62,565 bases of DNA from Thiocapsa sp. Lineage in GTDB: Bacteria; Pseudomonadota; Gammaproteobacteria; Chromatiales; Chromatiaceae. Position numbers and translations under genes: made by a program. The notes below the pieces were generated by a model that saw nothing but the letters and a program-made list of their open reading frames with translations, was not told where the DNA came from and made no database searches. This document shows, piece after piece, positions 1 to 9,780 of the stretch. Position 1 is the stretch's first letter, and every line of letters begins with the position of its first letter. The stretch covers positions 1-62,565 of the forward strand of contig NZ_JAABRP010000001.1 of the NCBI RefSeq assembly GCF_011390875.1, in the 5' to 3' direction.

Positions 1-74
1 CTTCATGCCCGCTATTGCAGCTTTGGCTATCCATCAAGTCAATGGGTACGCCGGATTCATCCGGCTCCCGGGGA

Positions 75-166
75 CGGGCGACTTCAGTCGCCCGAGCGCG
101 CCTGCACGGCGGACTGAAGTCCGCCTCCCCCAAGTCGGTCTCCCCTGGTTGCCGACTAAAGTCGGC
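75..166. repeat. Cluster of three short palindromic repeats
   Basis: Three hairpins follow each other: 75-94 (stem CGGGCGAC, loop TTCA), 108-125 (stem GGCGGAC, loop TGAA) and 151-166 (stem GCCGAC, loop TAAA). Each has a perfect 6-8 bp stem, a 4-nt loop, and the shared core GAC-NNNN-GTC. They lie just 3' of the CBS-domain gene, so they may act as its terminator or as a REP-like array. Nothing coding is visible in 1-217. Confidence 0.7.
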
Positions 167-217
167 GTACCCGGGGTGTGCGGCCGGAGTTTTGTGTTGG
201 GTTGTCAGGCATGGATA

Positions 218-649
218 TCAGCCGCTGCTGATATAGTGCTCGAGCTGCTCGATGATGAACTTGTGCTCCGAGATGATGGATTTGATCAGATCGCCGATCG
301 AGATGAGGCCGATGACCTTGCCGTCGGCGATGACCGGGAGATGGCGAACGCGCTTGTCCGTCATCAGGGCCATGGCCTCTTCCAGGCTCTGGTCCGGTTG
401 CGTGCAGACCACGCGCTTGGTCATGACGTCGCGCACGAGCGTTTCCTTGGATGTACGCCCCCTCAAGATGACGCTGCGCGCGTAGTCGCGCTCCGAGATC
501 AGACCGATCATACCGCTGTCTTCCATGACCAGGAGCGCGCCGATCTGCTTCTCGGCCATGAGCACGAGTGCGTCGTAGACGCTTGCATCGGGGCCAATCG
601 ACCAAACCTGCGAGCCTTTATTGCCGAGCAGTTGTTGAATCGTCTTCAT
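218..649 (-). CDS. CBS-domain pair protein (143 aa)
   Basis: A small stand-alone protein made of two CBS domains (about residues 8-60 and 75-130), the fold that binds adenosine nucleotides such as AMP, ATP or SAM and usually signals energy state. Typical repeats are visible: a GLISERDYAR segment closing the first half, VRDVMT at the junction, and VIGLISIGDLIK closing the second. No catalytic domain is attached, so it is probably a ligand sensor or a partner for another protein. Length fits the two-CBS family. ATG at 649 follows a GAAGAG-like ribosome site. It is divergent from the ABC exporter, with 242 bp between them. The target is unknown. Confidence 0.85.
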   Translation of the reverse strand: MKTIQQLLGNKGSQVWSIGPDASVYDALVLMAEKQIGALLVMEDSGMIGLISERDYARSVILRGRTSKETLVRDVMTKRVVCTQPDQSLEEAMALMTDKRVRHLPVIADGKVIGLISIGDLIKSIISEHKFIIEQLEHYISSG

Positions 650-891
650 CGTCTCTTCGAGCTCCCTCGGTGGTGGGGAATCGACTCCTGCTGTGTTGTC
701 GGCGTTCCCTGCCCGGACACGGTCGCAGACCGCGACTCGGTTCCTCCGAGGTTAGCAGAGGGCTACCCGATGGTCCTAGTCGGAATCGGTGGCCGAGGCC
801 AAGCCGAACGCTCCGGTCGCACCTGCTCGGGTGCCGAAACCTTCGACATCGAGCGGAGATCCCCCGCTGTTGTCCCAACGAGATCAGACCT

Positions 892-2721
892 ATGCGCGAG
901 CAAGCCGTCACCTCGAACGACCGTCCCGGTACGCGTAACCTTGGAGCGCTGCGGCGGCTGCTTGGTTTCACCCGGCCCTACGGCTGGCAGCTCGCGGGGG
1001 CGCTGGTGGCGCTTTTTGTCGGGGCCGGCTCGGTACTCGCCTTTGGTCAGGTGATTCGCACCCTGGTGGATTCGGGCCTGACCAGCGGCTCGACCCAGGC
1101 GTTGGATCAGGCTTTGATGCTGTTTCTGACCGTCGTCTTGGCGACCGGCATCGCCGTGGGGGTGCGCAGCTATCTGCTCAATTGGATCGGCGAGCGGGTG
1201 GTCGCGGATATCCGCAAGAGCGTCTTCGATCGGGTGTTGTCGCTCGATGTCGGCTTCTTCGAGACGACCCGGGTCGGCGAGGTGATCTCGCGGCTCACCA
1301 GCGATACCGCCTTGCTGCAGGTCGTCGTCGGCTCGACCCTGGCAATGGTGCTGCGCACCGGCCTCCTGATGATCGGCGGCATCGTCATGCTCGCGATCAC
1401 CAGCCCCGCCCTGACCGGCCTGGTGCTGCTCGGGGTGCCCTTCGTCATCCTCCCGGCCTGGCTCTTGGGGCATCGGGTGCGCCGTCTCTCGCGCGACAGC
1501 CAGGACCGGATCGCCGATGTCGGCGCCTATGTCGACGAGGTGATCCACGGGATTCGCACGGTGCAGGCCTGCTGTCACGAGCCGATCGACCGCGAGCGCT
1601 ACGGCACGCAGGTGGAATCCGCCTTCGAGGTCGCGGCGCGGCGCTCGCAAACCAGCGCATTGTTGGCCGCGGTGTCGACCCTCCTGACGTTCGGCGCGAT
1701 CGGGGTCGTGCTGTGGGTCGGCGGCCGGCAGGTCCTGGCGGGCACCATCAGCGGGGGCGAGCTCTCGGCCTTTCTCTTTTACGCCGTGGTCGTCGCGGGA
1801 TCGGTCGGCTCTCTGAGCGAGCTGATGGGCCAGTTGTTGCGCGGCGCCGGAGCGAGCGAGCGCCTGATGGAGCTATTGGAGTCCGAGCCGAGTATTCGCA
1901 CGCCGCCCGAGCCAAAGGCGTTGCCGGAGCCGACGCGCGGGCGTGTCGAATTCGATGCGGTGCGCTTCGTCTATCCGGCGCGCCCGGATACCGCCGCGCT
2001 CGATCGTCTCGATCTGGTCATCGAGCCCGGCGAGCGCGTGGCGCTGGTCGGCCCCTCCGGCGCCGGCAAATCAACCCTCTTTCAACTGCTGTTGCGCTTC
2101 TACGATCCGGTCGCCGGTGCGGTGCGGTTCGACGGCGTGGATCTGCGTGATCTGGCGCCCGCCGAACTGCGCCGGCACATGTCGCTGGTCCCGCAGGATC
2201 CCGTCATTTTCGGCGCGAATGCGTGGGAGAACATCCGTTACGGTCTCGTCGAGGCGAGCGATGCGGATGTGCGCCGCGCCGCCGAGGCCGCCCATGCGGC
2301 CGAGTTTCTCGACCGTCTGCCGCAGGGTTTCGATACCTTTCTGGGCGAGCGCGGGGTGAGGCTCTCGGGCGGGGAGCGTCAGCGCATCGCCATCGCCCGC
2401 ACCGTGCTGCGCAATCCCGTCCTCCTTTTGCTTGACGAGGCGACCAGCGCCCTGGATGCCGAGAGCGAGCGGCTGGTGCAGGAGGCATTGGAGCATCTGA
2501 TGCAGGGCCGCACCAGTATTGTCATCGCCCATCGGCTGGCGACCGTGCGCACGGCCGACCGCATCCTGGTCCTGGATCAGGGTCGGATCGTCGCAAGCGG
2601 GCGCCATGAGGAGCTGATGGCCGAGGACGGGCTCTATGCACGGTTGGCCTCGTTGCAGTTCCAGGATGCGGCAGCGGTTCCGGCTCAGGCTCCGCCCGCG
2701 TTGCGGCTTGCGCTGCCTTGA
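892..2721 (+). CDS. ABC exporter, fused permease-ATPase half-transporter
   Basis: Half-transporter of the MsbA/lipid-multidrug exporter type, expected to act as a homodimer in the inner membrane. The N-terminal half (about residues 15-320) holds the six transmembrane helices. The C-terminal half is the nucleotide-binding domain: Walker A GPSGAGKST near residue 387, signature LSGGERQRIAIAR near 491, Walker B LLLLDEATSALD with Asp about 515, and switch His in IAHRLATV near 547. I chose ATG 892 (609 aa) because upstream in-frame codons give an Arg-rich, non-family sequence; the ribosome site is weak. The substrate cannot be told from sequence. No partner gene is adjacent. Confidence 0.88.
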   Translation: MREQAVTSNDRPGTRNLGALRRLLGFTRPYGWQLAGALVALFVGAGSVLAFGQVIRTLVDSGLTSGSTQALDQALMLFLTVVLATGIAVGVRSYLLNWIGERVVADIRKSVFDRVLSLDVGFFETTRVGEVISRLTSDTALLQVVVGSTLAMVLRTGLLMIGGIVMLAITSPALTGLVLLGVPFVILPAWLLGHRVRRLSRDSQDRIADVGAYVDEVIHGIRTVQACCHEPIDRERYGTQVESAFEVAARRSQTSALLAAVSTLLTFGAIGVVLWVGGRQVLAGTISGGELSAFLFYAVVVAGSVGSLSELMGQLLRGAGASERLMELLESEPSIRTPPEPKALPEPTRGRVEFDAVRFVYPARPDTAALDRLDLVIEPGERVALVGPSGAGKSTLFQLLLRFYDPVAGAVRFDGVDLRDLAPAELRRHMSLVPQDPVIFGANAWENIRYGLVEASDADVRRAAEAAHAAEFLDRLPQGFDTFLGERGVRLSGGERQRIAIARTVLRNPVLLLLDEATSALDAESERLVQEALEHLMQGRTSIVIAHRLATVRTADRILVLDQGRIVASGRHEELMAEDGLYARLASLQFQDAAAVPAQAPPALRLALP

Positions 2722-3051
2722 TGGGGTGGTCGCGTCCCGGTTGATTTTGTCGGGGGCGAGATACCCCACGAGATATTGCTGGAAACAGTACTCAGGCTCG
2801 AGCTCGCGCATGCTCTGTTTGTCGGTGGCGCCGACCTCATGGAGGGCCGCCAAGGTTTCGTTCGCCGGCTGCGGTCCGCAGTCGAGTGGACCTCAACACG
2901 CCCTGACCATGAGTGCGTGTCCCGTTCCGGCAACGCCCGGTAATTTCCCGACGTAGTCTGCGGCAATAACGCGTAGAAATGCGCGGCGAGTTATCTCAGG
3001 TTGACTAGACTAGACCCCACCCGGTCGAGAGATGACGTCGACGAGGTCATC

Positions 3052-4416
<1,365 letters not shown>

Positions 4417-4424
4417 TGAGGACA

Positions 4425-5174
4425 TCAGGCCGCCGCGAACCGCTCGAACCCAGCCCCGATGAGGCGCAGGAAGTTGCCGCCCAGAACCAGGGCCTCATCC
4501 GCCGGCGACAGCCCCAGCGCCTTGATCTTGGTCAGCTCGACGCCGGGGTGGAGCCAGGGGCCATCGCTGCCGAACAAGAGCTTGCGCGGCCCGCAATGCT
4601 CCACGACCCGCGCCAGCAGATCGAAGAAGCGTACCCCCGAGCTGTCGGTGTACAGGTTGTCGTGGGCCTGGAGCCGATCCAGAAAGGCGGTTTGAGAACG
4701 CCAGTTCTCGGCGAAGCTGGAGAGATGGGGGACGATGAACGGCAGGTCGGGAAAGTCCCGCGTCAAGGTGTCGAGGACCCCAAGCTCGGTCTCGACGTCG
4801 TAGAGTACCGGCAACGCGAAGGCGCGCGCCGCCTCGCACAGCTCTCGACTGATGCGGGCGTCGTGCCGATGCACCTTTATGCCGACGAATCCATAGCACT
4901 CCACCGCGATGCGGATCATGTCAAAGACGCGGCCGCGATCGCGCTCGGTGTGGATATAGGCCAGCCCGAAGAAGCGCCGTCGGTTACTGGCGACCAGGCG
5001 CGCAACGGCCCGATTCGCCTGCGCATAGTCGTCGTTGAAGTTTGCGAACAGCGCGCTGTGGGTGATGCCGGCGGCACTGGCGCGTCGCAGATAACGCTCG
5101 AATAGCGGCTGCCCCGTCCATGGGTCCCGCAGGCCGAAGCCGGCACCGGCGTGGCAGTGGGAGTCGATGATCAT
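4425..5174 (-). CDS. Amidohydrolase family 2 / TIM-barrel metal-dependent hydrolase
   Basis: A 249-residue amidohydrolase-2 protein. Metal-ligand positions are visible: His6 and His8 (DSHCHAG), His102 (IKVHRHD), His150 (IVPHLSS) and Asp204 (FGSDGPW), all at the usual places of the barrel. Family members hydrolyse or decarboxylate small organic substrates; this one cannot be assigned. ATG 5174 begins directly with the metal-binding strand (MIIDSHCH); upstream in-frame sequence overlaps the preceding gene and does not look like protein. It is the last gene of the 12488-4425 operon, 10 bp after its upstream neighbour. Confidence 0.82.
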   Translation of the reverse strand: MIIDSHCHAGAGFGLRDPWTGQPLFERYLRRASAAGITHSALFANFNDDYAQANRAVARLVASNRRRFFGLAYIHTERDRGRVFDMIRIAVECYGFVGIKVHRHDARISRELCEAARAFALPVLYDVETELGVLDTLTRDFPDLPFIVPHLSSFAENWRSQTAFLDRLQAHDNLYTDSSGVRFFDLLARVVEHCGPRKLLFGSDGPWLHPGVELTKIKALGLSPADEALVLGGNFLRLIGAGFERFAAA

Positions 5175-5184
5175 CGTCGGGTGC

Positions 5185-6420
5185 TCAGAGCCCAAGCACC
5201 GCAATGGCGTTGCCGCGGCGCAGCCAGCGTCCGGTTGGCGCCGGCATGCCCATCGTCTCGCCGAACCCCGACAAGTTATGTATGCCCGCAGCTGCAACAC
5301 GGCATTTTGGGCAATGGCATCCCGGCGCGTGGGGTCGACTGACCTCGCTCCAACTCGAGAGCTCCGAAGCCGGCAAGGTCTCCCATTGGGGATAGGCCGT
5401 TTTGGTGAGAGTGAGTGTGGCATCACTGCCGACAGCGGGCGCGGTCTGCGCATGCATACGCACACGATCGAGCAACTGGCGAGGCAGGATGTTCTTGATC
5501 CGGACGTTTCCCAGCACCGGTGTGGGGACGAATTTCAGTTGGTCCGCCGGCAATTTCAGATTCGCTCGCCGCAGCAGGCGCGATATGGCCTTCTCGATCT
5601 GGATGTCTTTGAACAGGTACCTGGTAATGCGAGCGAGATAGACGCGAAGGTCCTCAAACTCGTCGCTGACGCGTTCTCTGCTTCTAGGCGGCTTGGGTAG
5701 AGTGCGAGGTCGGTATACCGAATCTTTACCGAAGCGTTTTGCAAATGCGTGGGTCCTTCCGACCTTTAGGATTGAGCGCCTGCCACCCCGTTGCTTTCCC
5801 ATCAGGATATAGACCCCGCCCCCCTTCTGCTTTGCCGCTTCATCGACGCTGAAGAGCTTTGCGTTCCCCGAATTGGGCGGTTCGTCGATCCATTTCAGCG
5901 TGGCGGTCAACGGCCCCAGCTCCTGCTCGGTTCCGTCGTCGGCATTCGGAGGTCGTTGGGCGCAGGCGACCCTCAATGCCTGCTCCGTATCCGGCCCCAA
6001 GATCCCACTCGGCCGCAATGCCTGCTGCCCCTGAAAGCGGCGCAGCGCGCTCCGGGTTTCGGCTGCCATCAGGCCAGTCAGCGGAAGCGACAGGCCGAGG
6101 GCCCGGTTGAGGCAGTCCTGCGCCCAGCGCACGCGCTCCGAGCCGACAGGCGGCATCGGATACGGGTCGGTGACCAGCACCCGCGGCGCTCTGTTGATCA
6201 ACCTGCCCGGACCGCGCCGGGGTGGCTTTGCAGCGGGTCGCGGGCGAGCGCTGCCGGGTCTGAGTTGCCGGCCCGAGGCGTGGGGTCTCGGGCTCGGACG
6301 CGGGCGCGGGCGCGGGCGCCGAGTGGGTCGGGTGTTGCGCCGGCCCAACTCATCCTCTGCCCTGCCAAACTCCGGCGCGTTCTCGAACGCGGATTCCTCG
6401 AAGCCGAATTCGTCGGACAT
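5185..6420 (-). CDS. Peptidoglycan-binding / GIY-YIG-like fusion protein with GRWLRRG tail
   Basis: A 411-residue mosaic of unknown function. Residues 1-30 are acidic, and 31-75 are Arg/Pro-rich and probably disordered. Residues 95-150 match a PG_binding_1 domain (LPLTGLMAAETRSALRRFQ). Residues 200-295 read like a GIY-YIG / T5orf172 nuclease: GGVYIL, then LKVGRT, a following Arg in FAKRF, and Glu276 in a downstream helix (DIQIEKAISRLL). A small Cys cluster CHCPKC lies at 368-373. The last 15 residues, GRWLRRGNAIAVLGL, match the ends of the two small proteins at 11123-12488. No classical signal peptide is present. It is 3 bp from its upstream neighbour, clearly one transcript. A secreted cell-wall-targeted nuclease is an inference; nuclease activity is unproven. 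Confidence 0.75.
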   Translation of the reverse strand: MSDEFGFEESAFENAPEFGRAEDELGRRNTRPTRRPRPRPRPSPRPHASGRQLRPGSARPRPAAKPPRRGPGRLINRAPRVLVTDPYPMPPVGSERVRWAQDCLNRALGLSLPLTGLMAAETRSALRRFQGQQALRPSGILGPDTEQALRVACAQRPPNADDGTEQELGPLTATLKWIDEPPNSGNAKLFSVDEAAKQKGGGVYILMGKQRGGRRSILKVGRTHAFAKRFGKDSVYRPRTLPKPPRSRERVSDEFEDLRVYLARITRYLFKDIQIEKAISRLLRRANLKLPADQLKFVPTPVLGNVRIKNILPRQLLDRVRMHAQTAPAVGSDATLTLTKTAYPQWETLPASELSSWSEVSRPHAPGCHCPKCRVAAAGIHNLSGFGETMGMPAPTGRWLRRGNAIAVLGL

Positions 6421-6423
6421 GGC

Positions 6424-7557
6424 TTACCTCCACAGGGATTTGGCCGGAGACTGGTCCGGTCGTTGATGGGACATCCTCTCCGTTGGTTGGCGCCTGGTCG
6501 GACCGAGCGCCGCCGCCAGCGCGGCCAGGCACGCATCGATCTGCTCGGGCTCGTGACGCGCCGTGATCAGAAAGCCGAGCCGAGGCTCCCCGCGGCCGTG
6601 GCCACGCATCGGCACGCTGCGGATGCCCTGATGCCGCAACAGGCGATGCAGCCGCAGGGCATCCATGCCTCGACTGGGCTTAAGCACCTGGACCGGGAAG
6701 AGTCCGCCGTCGGCGGCAAGCCCGAGCGCGTCGAGGCCCTGTCGGAACTGCGCGACCCGCTGTGCGAGCCGAAGCCGCAGGGCATCGCCGGCCTCGCCGT
6801 TGACGGCCAGCGCGTGCCCGGCGGCACGGATCACGGCCGCCGACGGAGGACTGCAATGCAAGCGGCTGGGGCTGTGCTCACGAAAACGTCGGATCAGCGA
6901 CGCGCCACCGGACAAGACTGCAACCGGAACGCCGAAGCCCTTGGCCAGGGAGGACCCCAACAGCAGGTCCGACCCGGTCAGAGCCGCCAACCGTGCCGAG
7001 CCTCCCCCGCCGTGACCATAGGGTGCCCCCGGACCCGGGGTGGTGCCGAGAACGCCCAAGGCCTGGGTGTCGTCGATGACCAGCAGCCCGCCGTAATGTC
7101 TTACCAAGGCAAGATAGTCGGCCAACGGGGCGCTGCGCCCGCAGACCGTGCACAACCCATCCGTCACCACCACCGGGGAGCGCTTCGAGGCCGATGTCCG
7201 CTCCAACACTTGGCGCAGGGCGTCGGCGTTGTGGTGCGCAAAGGTATGCAGCGGAATGCCCCTCAAGGCCGCGCGTTCGGCACCCCAGCGGGCGATCGGA
7301 TAGCTACCGGCATCGCAATAGATGGCCCGGAGCCCCTCTGCCAGCAACTCCCCCAGGTCGAGGAACAGATGCAGCGTGGACGGCAGCAGCACCGCCGCCG
7401 CACAGCCCTGCAACCCGGCGAGTTCTGCCGCCACCGCTGCGGCACCGGGTGGTTCTTCCAGGGCCGCCGGCCGGCCCTGGCTGAGACGCTCCCATGGCCG
7501 CAGAGCCCCGCTCGGGTGCTGCAGCCCCAGGTAGAGCGCGGAGGTGAAGTCGGCCAC
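6424..7557 (-). CDS. PLP-dependent enzyme, alpha-oxoamine synthase (BioF/KBL) fold
   Basis: Fold-type I pyridoxal-phosphate enzyme of 377 residues, closest in pattern to 8-amino-7-oxononanoate synthase and 2-amino-3-ketobutyrate CoA ligase. The cofactor Asp162 is in IDDTQALGVLG, and the Schiff-base lysine is Lys206 in SSLAKGFGVPV. The usual DDAHGxG motif is altered: the His that stacks on PLP is Gln165 and the next Gly is Ala, so chemistry may differ from BioF. The C-terminal 25 residues (polar, with repeated Gln/Arg) exceed the fold. There are no biotin genes nearby; it lies inside the operon of tail-tagged proteins, 12 bp from the upstream gene and 3 bp from the next. Substrate unknown. Confidence 0.8.
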   Translation of the reverse strand: MADFTSALYLGLQHPSGALRPWERLSQGRPAALEEPPGAAAVAAELAGLQGCAAAVLLPSTLHLFLDLGELLAEGLRAIYCDAGSYPIARWGAERAALRGIPLHTFAHHNADALRQVLERTSASKRSPVVVTDGLCTVCGRSAPLADYLALVRHYGGLLVIDDTQALGVLGTTPGPGAPYGHGGGGSARLAALTGSDLLLGSSLAKGFGVPVAVLSGGASLIRRFREHSPSRLHCSPPSAAVIRAAGHALAVNGEAGDALRLRLAQRVAQFRQGLDALGLAADGGLFPVQVLKPSRGMDALRLHRLLRHQGIRSVPMRGHGRGEPRLGFLITARHEPEQIDACLAALAAALGPTRRQPTERMSHQRPDQSPAKSLWR

Positions 7558-7569
7558 CGGGCAGGCCGC

Positions 7570-9780
7570 TCAGCGCGCTCGTTGCTGCATCGCCAGACGC
7601 TTGCGCAGATGCACCGATGGCATGATGTAGTCAACCCGATCCATGCTGCTGAGATCGACGCCGGTCACCGCCCGATAGGCATGGATGTAGGTCTGGATCT
7701 GCGCCCGCAGTAGGTCCGCCCAGCCCTTCGCCTCCTCCTCGCTGGTCACGTCGTACCAGTTGTACCAGCGAATGGTGAGCAGGATCTGCTCGCCGAATAC
7801 GCCGAGGTCGCGGAAGTGGGTGACCACCACATCAGACCAACCCTGCAGGGTCTTCATGGTGTCCACCTGGGGCATCCAGGGCTCCTTGTAGGGGACCATG
7901 GCCCGGCTTTGCAGGAAGTCACGCATCTCCGGCCTGGCCATGATCCATTCCTGCATGAGCATCTCGACGCGGGAGGTCCAGGCTAGGTCGCCGAACTGAT
8001 TGTGGGCGCCCTGGGCCAAGATCAGATTGAGCTCCTGAATCGCATGCAGGATCGGATAGCCGTCGGGGTCCACCGTGGTGTCCTGCTTGGACCGGTAGTA
8101 ATCCGCGCAGCGGTTGAGCAGATTATGGAAGGCTTCGATGAATTTGGACCGGTTGTCTGCTGGTCGTAGGTCCGCCACTGCCTTCCCGTAGAGGTTGAGC
8201 CCATACTGATGCTGGTACTCGTACCCGCGGCGCTTGATGGACAGGCGCCCGCGCTCGTCCTCCACATAACCCCACAGGATGTTGTTCAGCGGCCGCAGCG
8301 GGTCGATCTCCATGTGCGCGAGGGGATCGCGCCGACCGGGGGAGTGCAGGTTCTGGAAGCGCCGGCTCACCGCATTCATGGACTGCACCAACATGGCTTC
8401 TTCGTGCCAATAGTTCCAGATCAGCTCCATGAAGCAGGGATTCTCGACTCGCGAGCGCAGCAGAACATCGGCGCAAAAGCGCTGGTCCAATAGCTTCTCG
8501 GTAATCCCGTACTGCGGAAATGCGGTGGCGATCACGCGCTGAATATAGGGGAGCTTCGGGGTCCCGAGCTGATCCTTGAGATAGTCTTCGAAATACGTCC
8601 GCCAATCATCCGAGGAATAGGCCTTGTAATCGCCAAGCTGGGGATTCGTTTGGTAACCCAGTGGCCAATCATTGGATCGGCTGATGGACTGCGCACAGCA
8701 GCGGAACAACAGGAACGACTCGGTGGCGGTCTTCAGGAGCTCATAGGCGCCGACACCGTGGTCGGTGAGTTCCTTTGTCAGTCGGGTGAACTTGTTGCCG
8801 ATCGCGTTTGCGCGACACTCGTCCGTGAGGCCGTTCGGTTGATTGGCGGGCACCGTGCATTCGAATACGCTATCGATGAAGTCCGCGTAGCGGCCGAACT
8901 CGATGGATCGGCTGGCATCCAGGAGCCGGACAAAGAAGCTCATCGTGCCGTCGGGCTCGGCGATCCTGCGCTGGTGGGAGACCGTCAACTTTCCGGACAG
9001 CGGCAGGGTGGCCTCTTCATCGGCATCTATCGTCATGTTCGACCTCAGGCGGCCCGGACCGCTTGGACCCCCGGCCCGAGACACTGCTGGCGAATCGGCC
9101 GGCGCCGACGCCTCAAACGCCGTCGGCGCTCCGGTGACGACAGCGGAGGACGGCTGCATCGGGTCCAATCCCAGCTCCTCGGCAACATCGTGGAACGGCA
9201 GCAGGAACTCCATGACCAGTTCCTGGAGGCCGGCTCGGCGCAGTACCCCTTCCGAGACGGTCGGGCGATCGGGCTGGGTGCGGAAGTTCCGATCGAGAAC
9301 ACGGATGGCGAACCCGGCGTCGGTGCGTTCGGCGAAGTCCGCCGTAATCTGGACCCGGTCGTTGACGCGCGGACGGCCACAGTCGCGCTCCTTGCAATCG
9401 GTCGTCAGCACGCGAATGCAGTACTCGACATGGAGTCCGAGATCGATACAGGCGTCCGCGGTGCAGCCCGGTTCCACGCGCACGCACGTGCGATTGGTCC
9501 GGGAGGGGACATTGGCGAGGATCAGGTAGGCTGCGGCCGGGACCCGGTCGAACTGGATTCGGCCATCGTCGCCAGTCGTCCCCGTCGCCACGGGCGTCCA
9601 TTGACCGGCATCGAGCGCGGAGCCGTTTTCGAGGCCGTCGGTGCATACACAGTCTTGCTTACCTTGATAGACGCCGACCGGAACATTGAACGCGGGCGTG
9701 TCGCCGTCGCGAACCGAGACGACGATGCGGCCCGGCCGCGTGCGATCCGATGTCATTGTGGAAGATTGATGGTCAACCAT
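7570..9780 (-). CDS. Large protein of unknown function with N-terminal beta-sandwich-like region
   Basis: A 736-residue protein I do not recognise. Residues about 15-130 resemble a carboxypeptidase-regulatory/Ig-like beta-sandwich (TGTTGDDGRIQFDRVPAAAY) and are rich in Cys (CVC, CTADAC, DCKERDC). Residues 210-250 are a low-complexity Ala/Ser/Pro/Gly linker. The C-terminal 480 residues look helical with many Trp/Tyr (NWYDV, EYQHQYGLNLYG) and no catalytic motif I can name. No signal peptide is seen. Its ATG overlaps the stop of the metallopeptidase gene by 8 bp, so the two are translationally coupled and probably made in fixed ratio. It could be a scaffold or surface component of the operon's system; that is a guess from context only. 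Confidence 0.65.
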   Translation of the reverse strand: MVDHQSSTMTSDRTRPGRIVVSVRDGDTPAFNVPVGVYQGKQDCVCTDGLENGSALDAGQWTPVATGTTGDDGRIQFDRVPAAAYLILANVPSRTNRTCVRVEPGCTADACIDLGLHVEYCIRVLTTDCKERDCGRPRVNDRVQITADFAERTDAGFAIRVLDRNFRTQPDRPTVSEGVLRRAGLQELVMEFLLPFHDVAEELGLDPMQPSSAVVTGAPTAFEASAPADSPAVSRAGGPSGPGRLRSNMTIDADEEATLPLSGKLTVSHQRRIAEPDGTMSFFVRLLDASRSIEFGRYADFIDSVFECTVPANQPNGLTDECRANAIGNKFTRLTKELTDHGVGAYELLKTATESFLLFRCCAQSISRSNDWPLGYQTNPQLGDYKAYSSDDWRTYFEDYLKDQLGTPKLPYIQRVIATAFPQYGITEKLLDQRFCADVLLRSRVENPCFMELIWNYWHEEAMLVQSMNAVSRRFQNLHSPGRRDPLAHMEIDPLRPLNNILWGYVEDERGRLSIKRRGYEYQHQYGLNLYGKAVADLRPADNRSKFIEAFHNLLNRCADYYRSKQDTTVDPDGYPILHAIQELNLILAQGAHNQFGDLAWTSRVEMLMQEWIMARPEMRDFLQSRAMVPYKEPWMPQVDTMKTLQGWSDVVVTHFRDLGVFGEQILLTIRWYNWYDVTSEEEAKGWADLLRAQIQTYIHAYRAVTGVDLSSMDRVDYIMPSVHLRKRLAMQQRAR

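Noticed and set aside
2740-2875. Minus-strand stretch reading ALHEVGATDKQSMRELEPEY, looking protein-like
   Set aside because: Only about 45 codons before it merges with antisense of the ABC gene; no start or family match I can name. It might be a gene remnant, but evidence is too thin. The rest of the 2722-3051 gap shows nothing.
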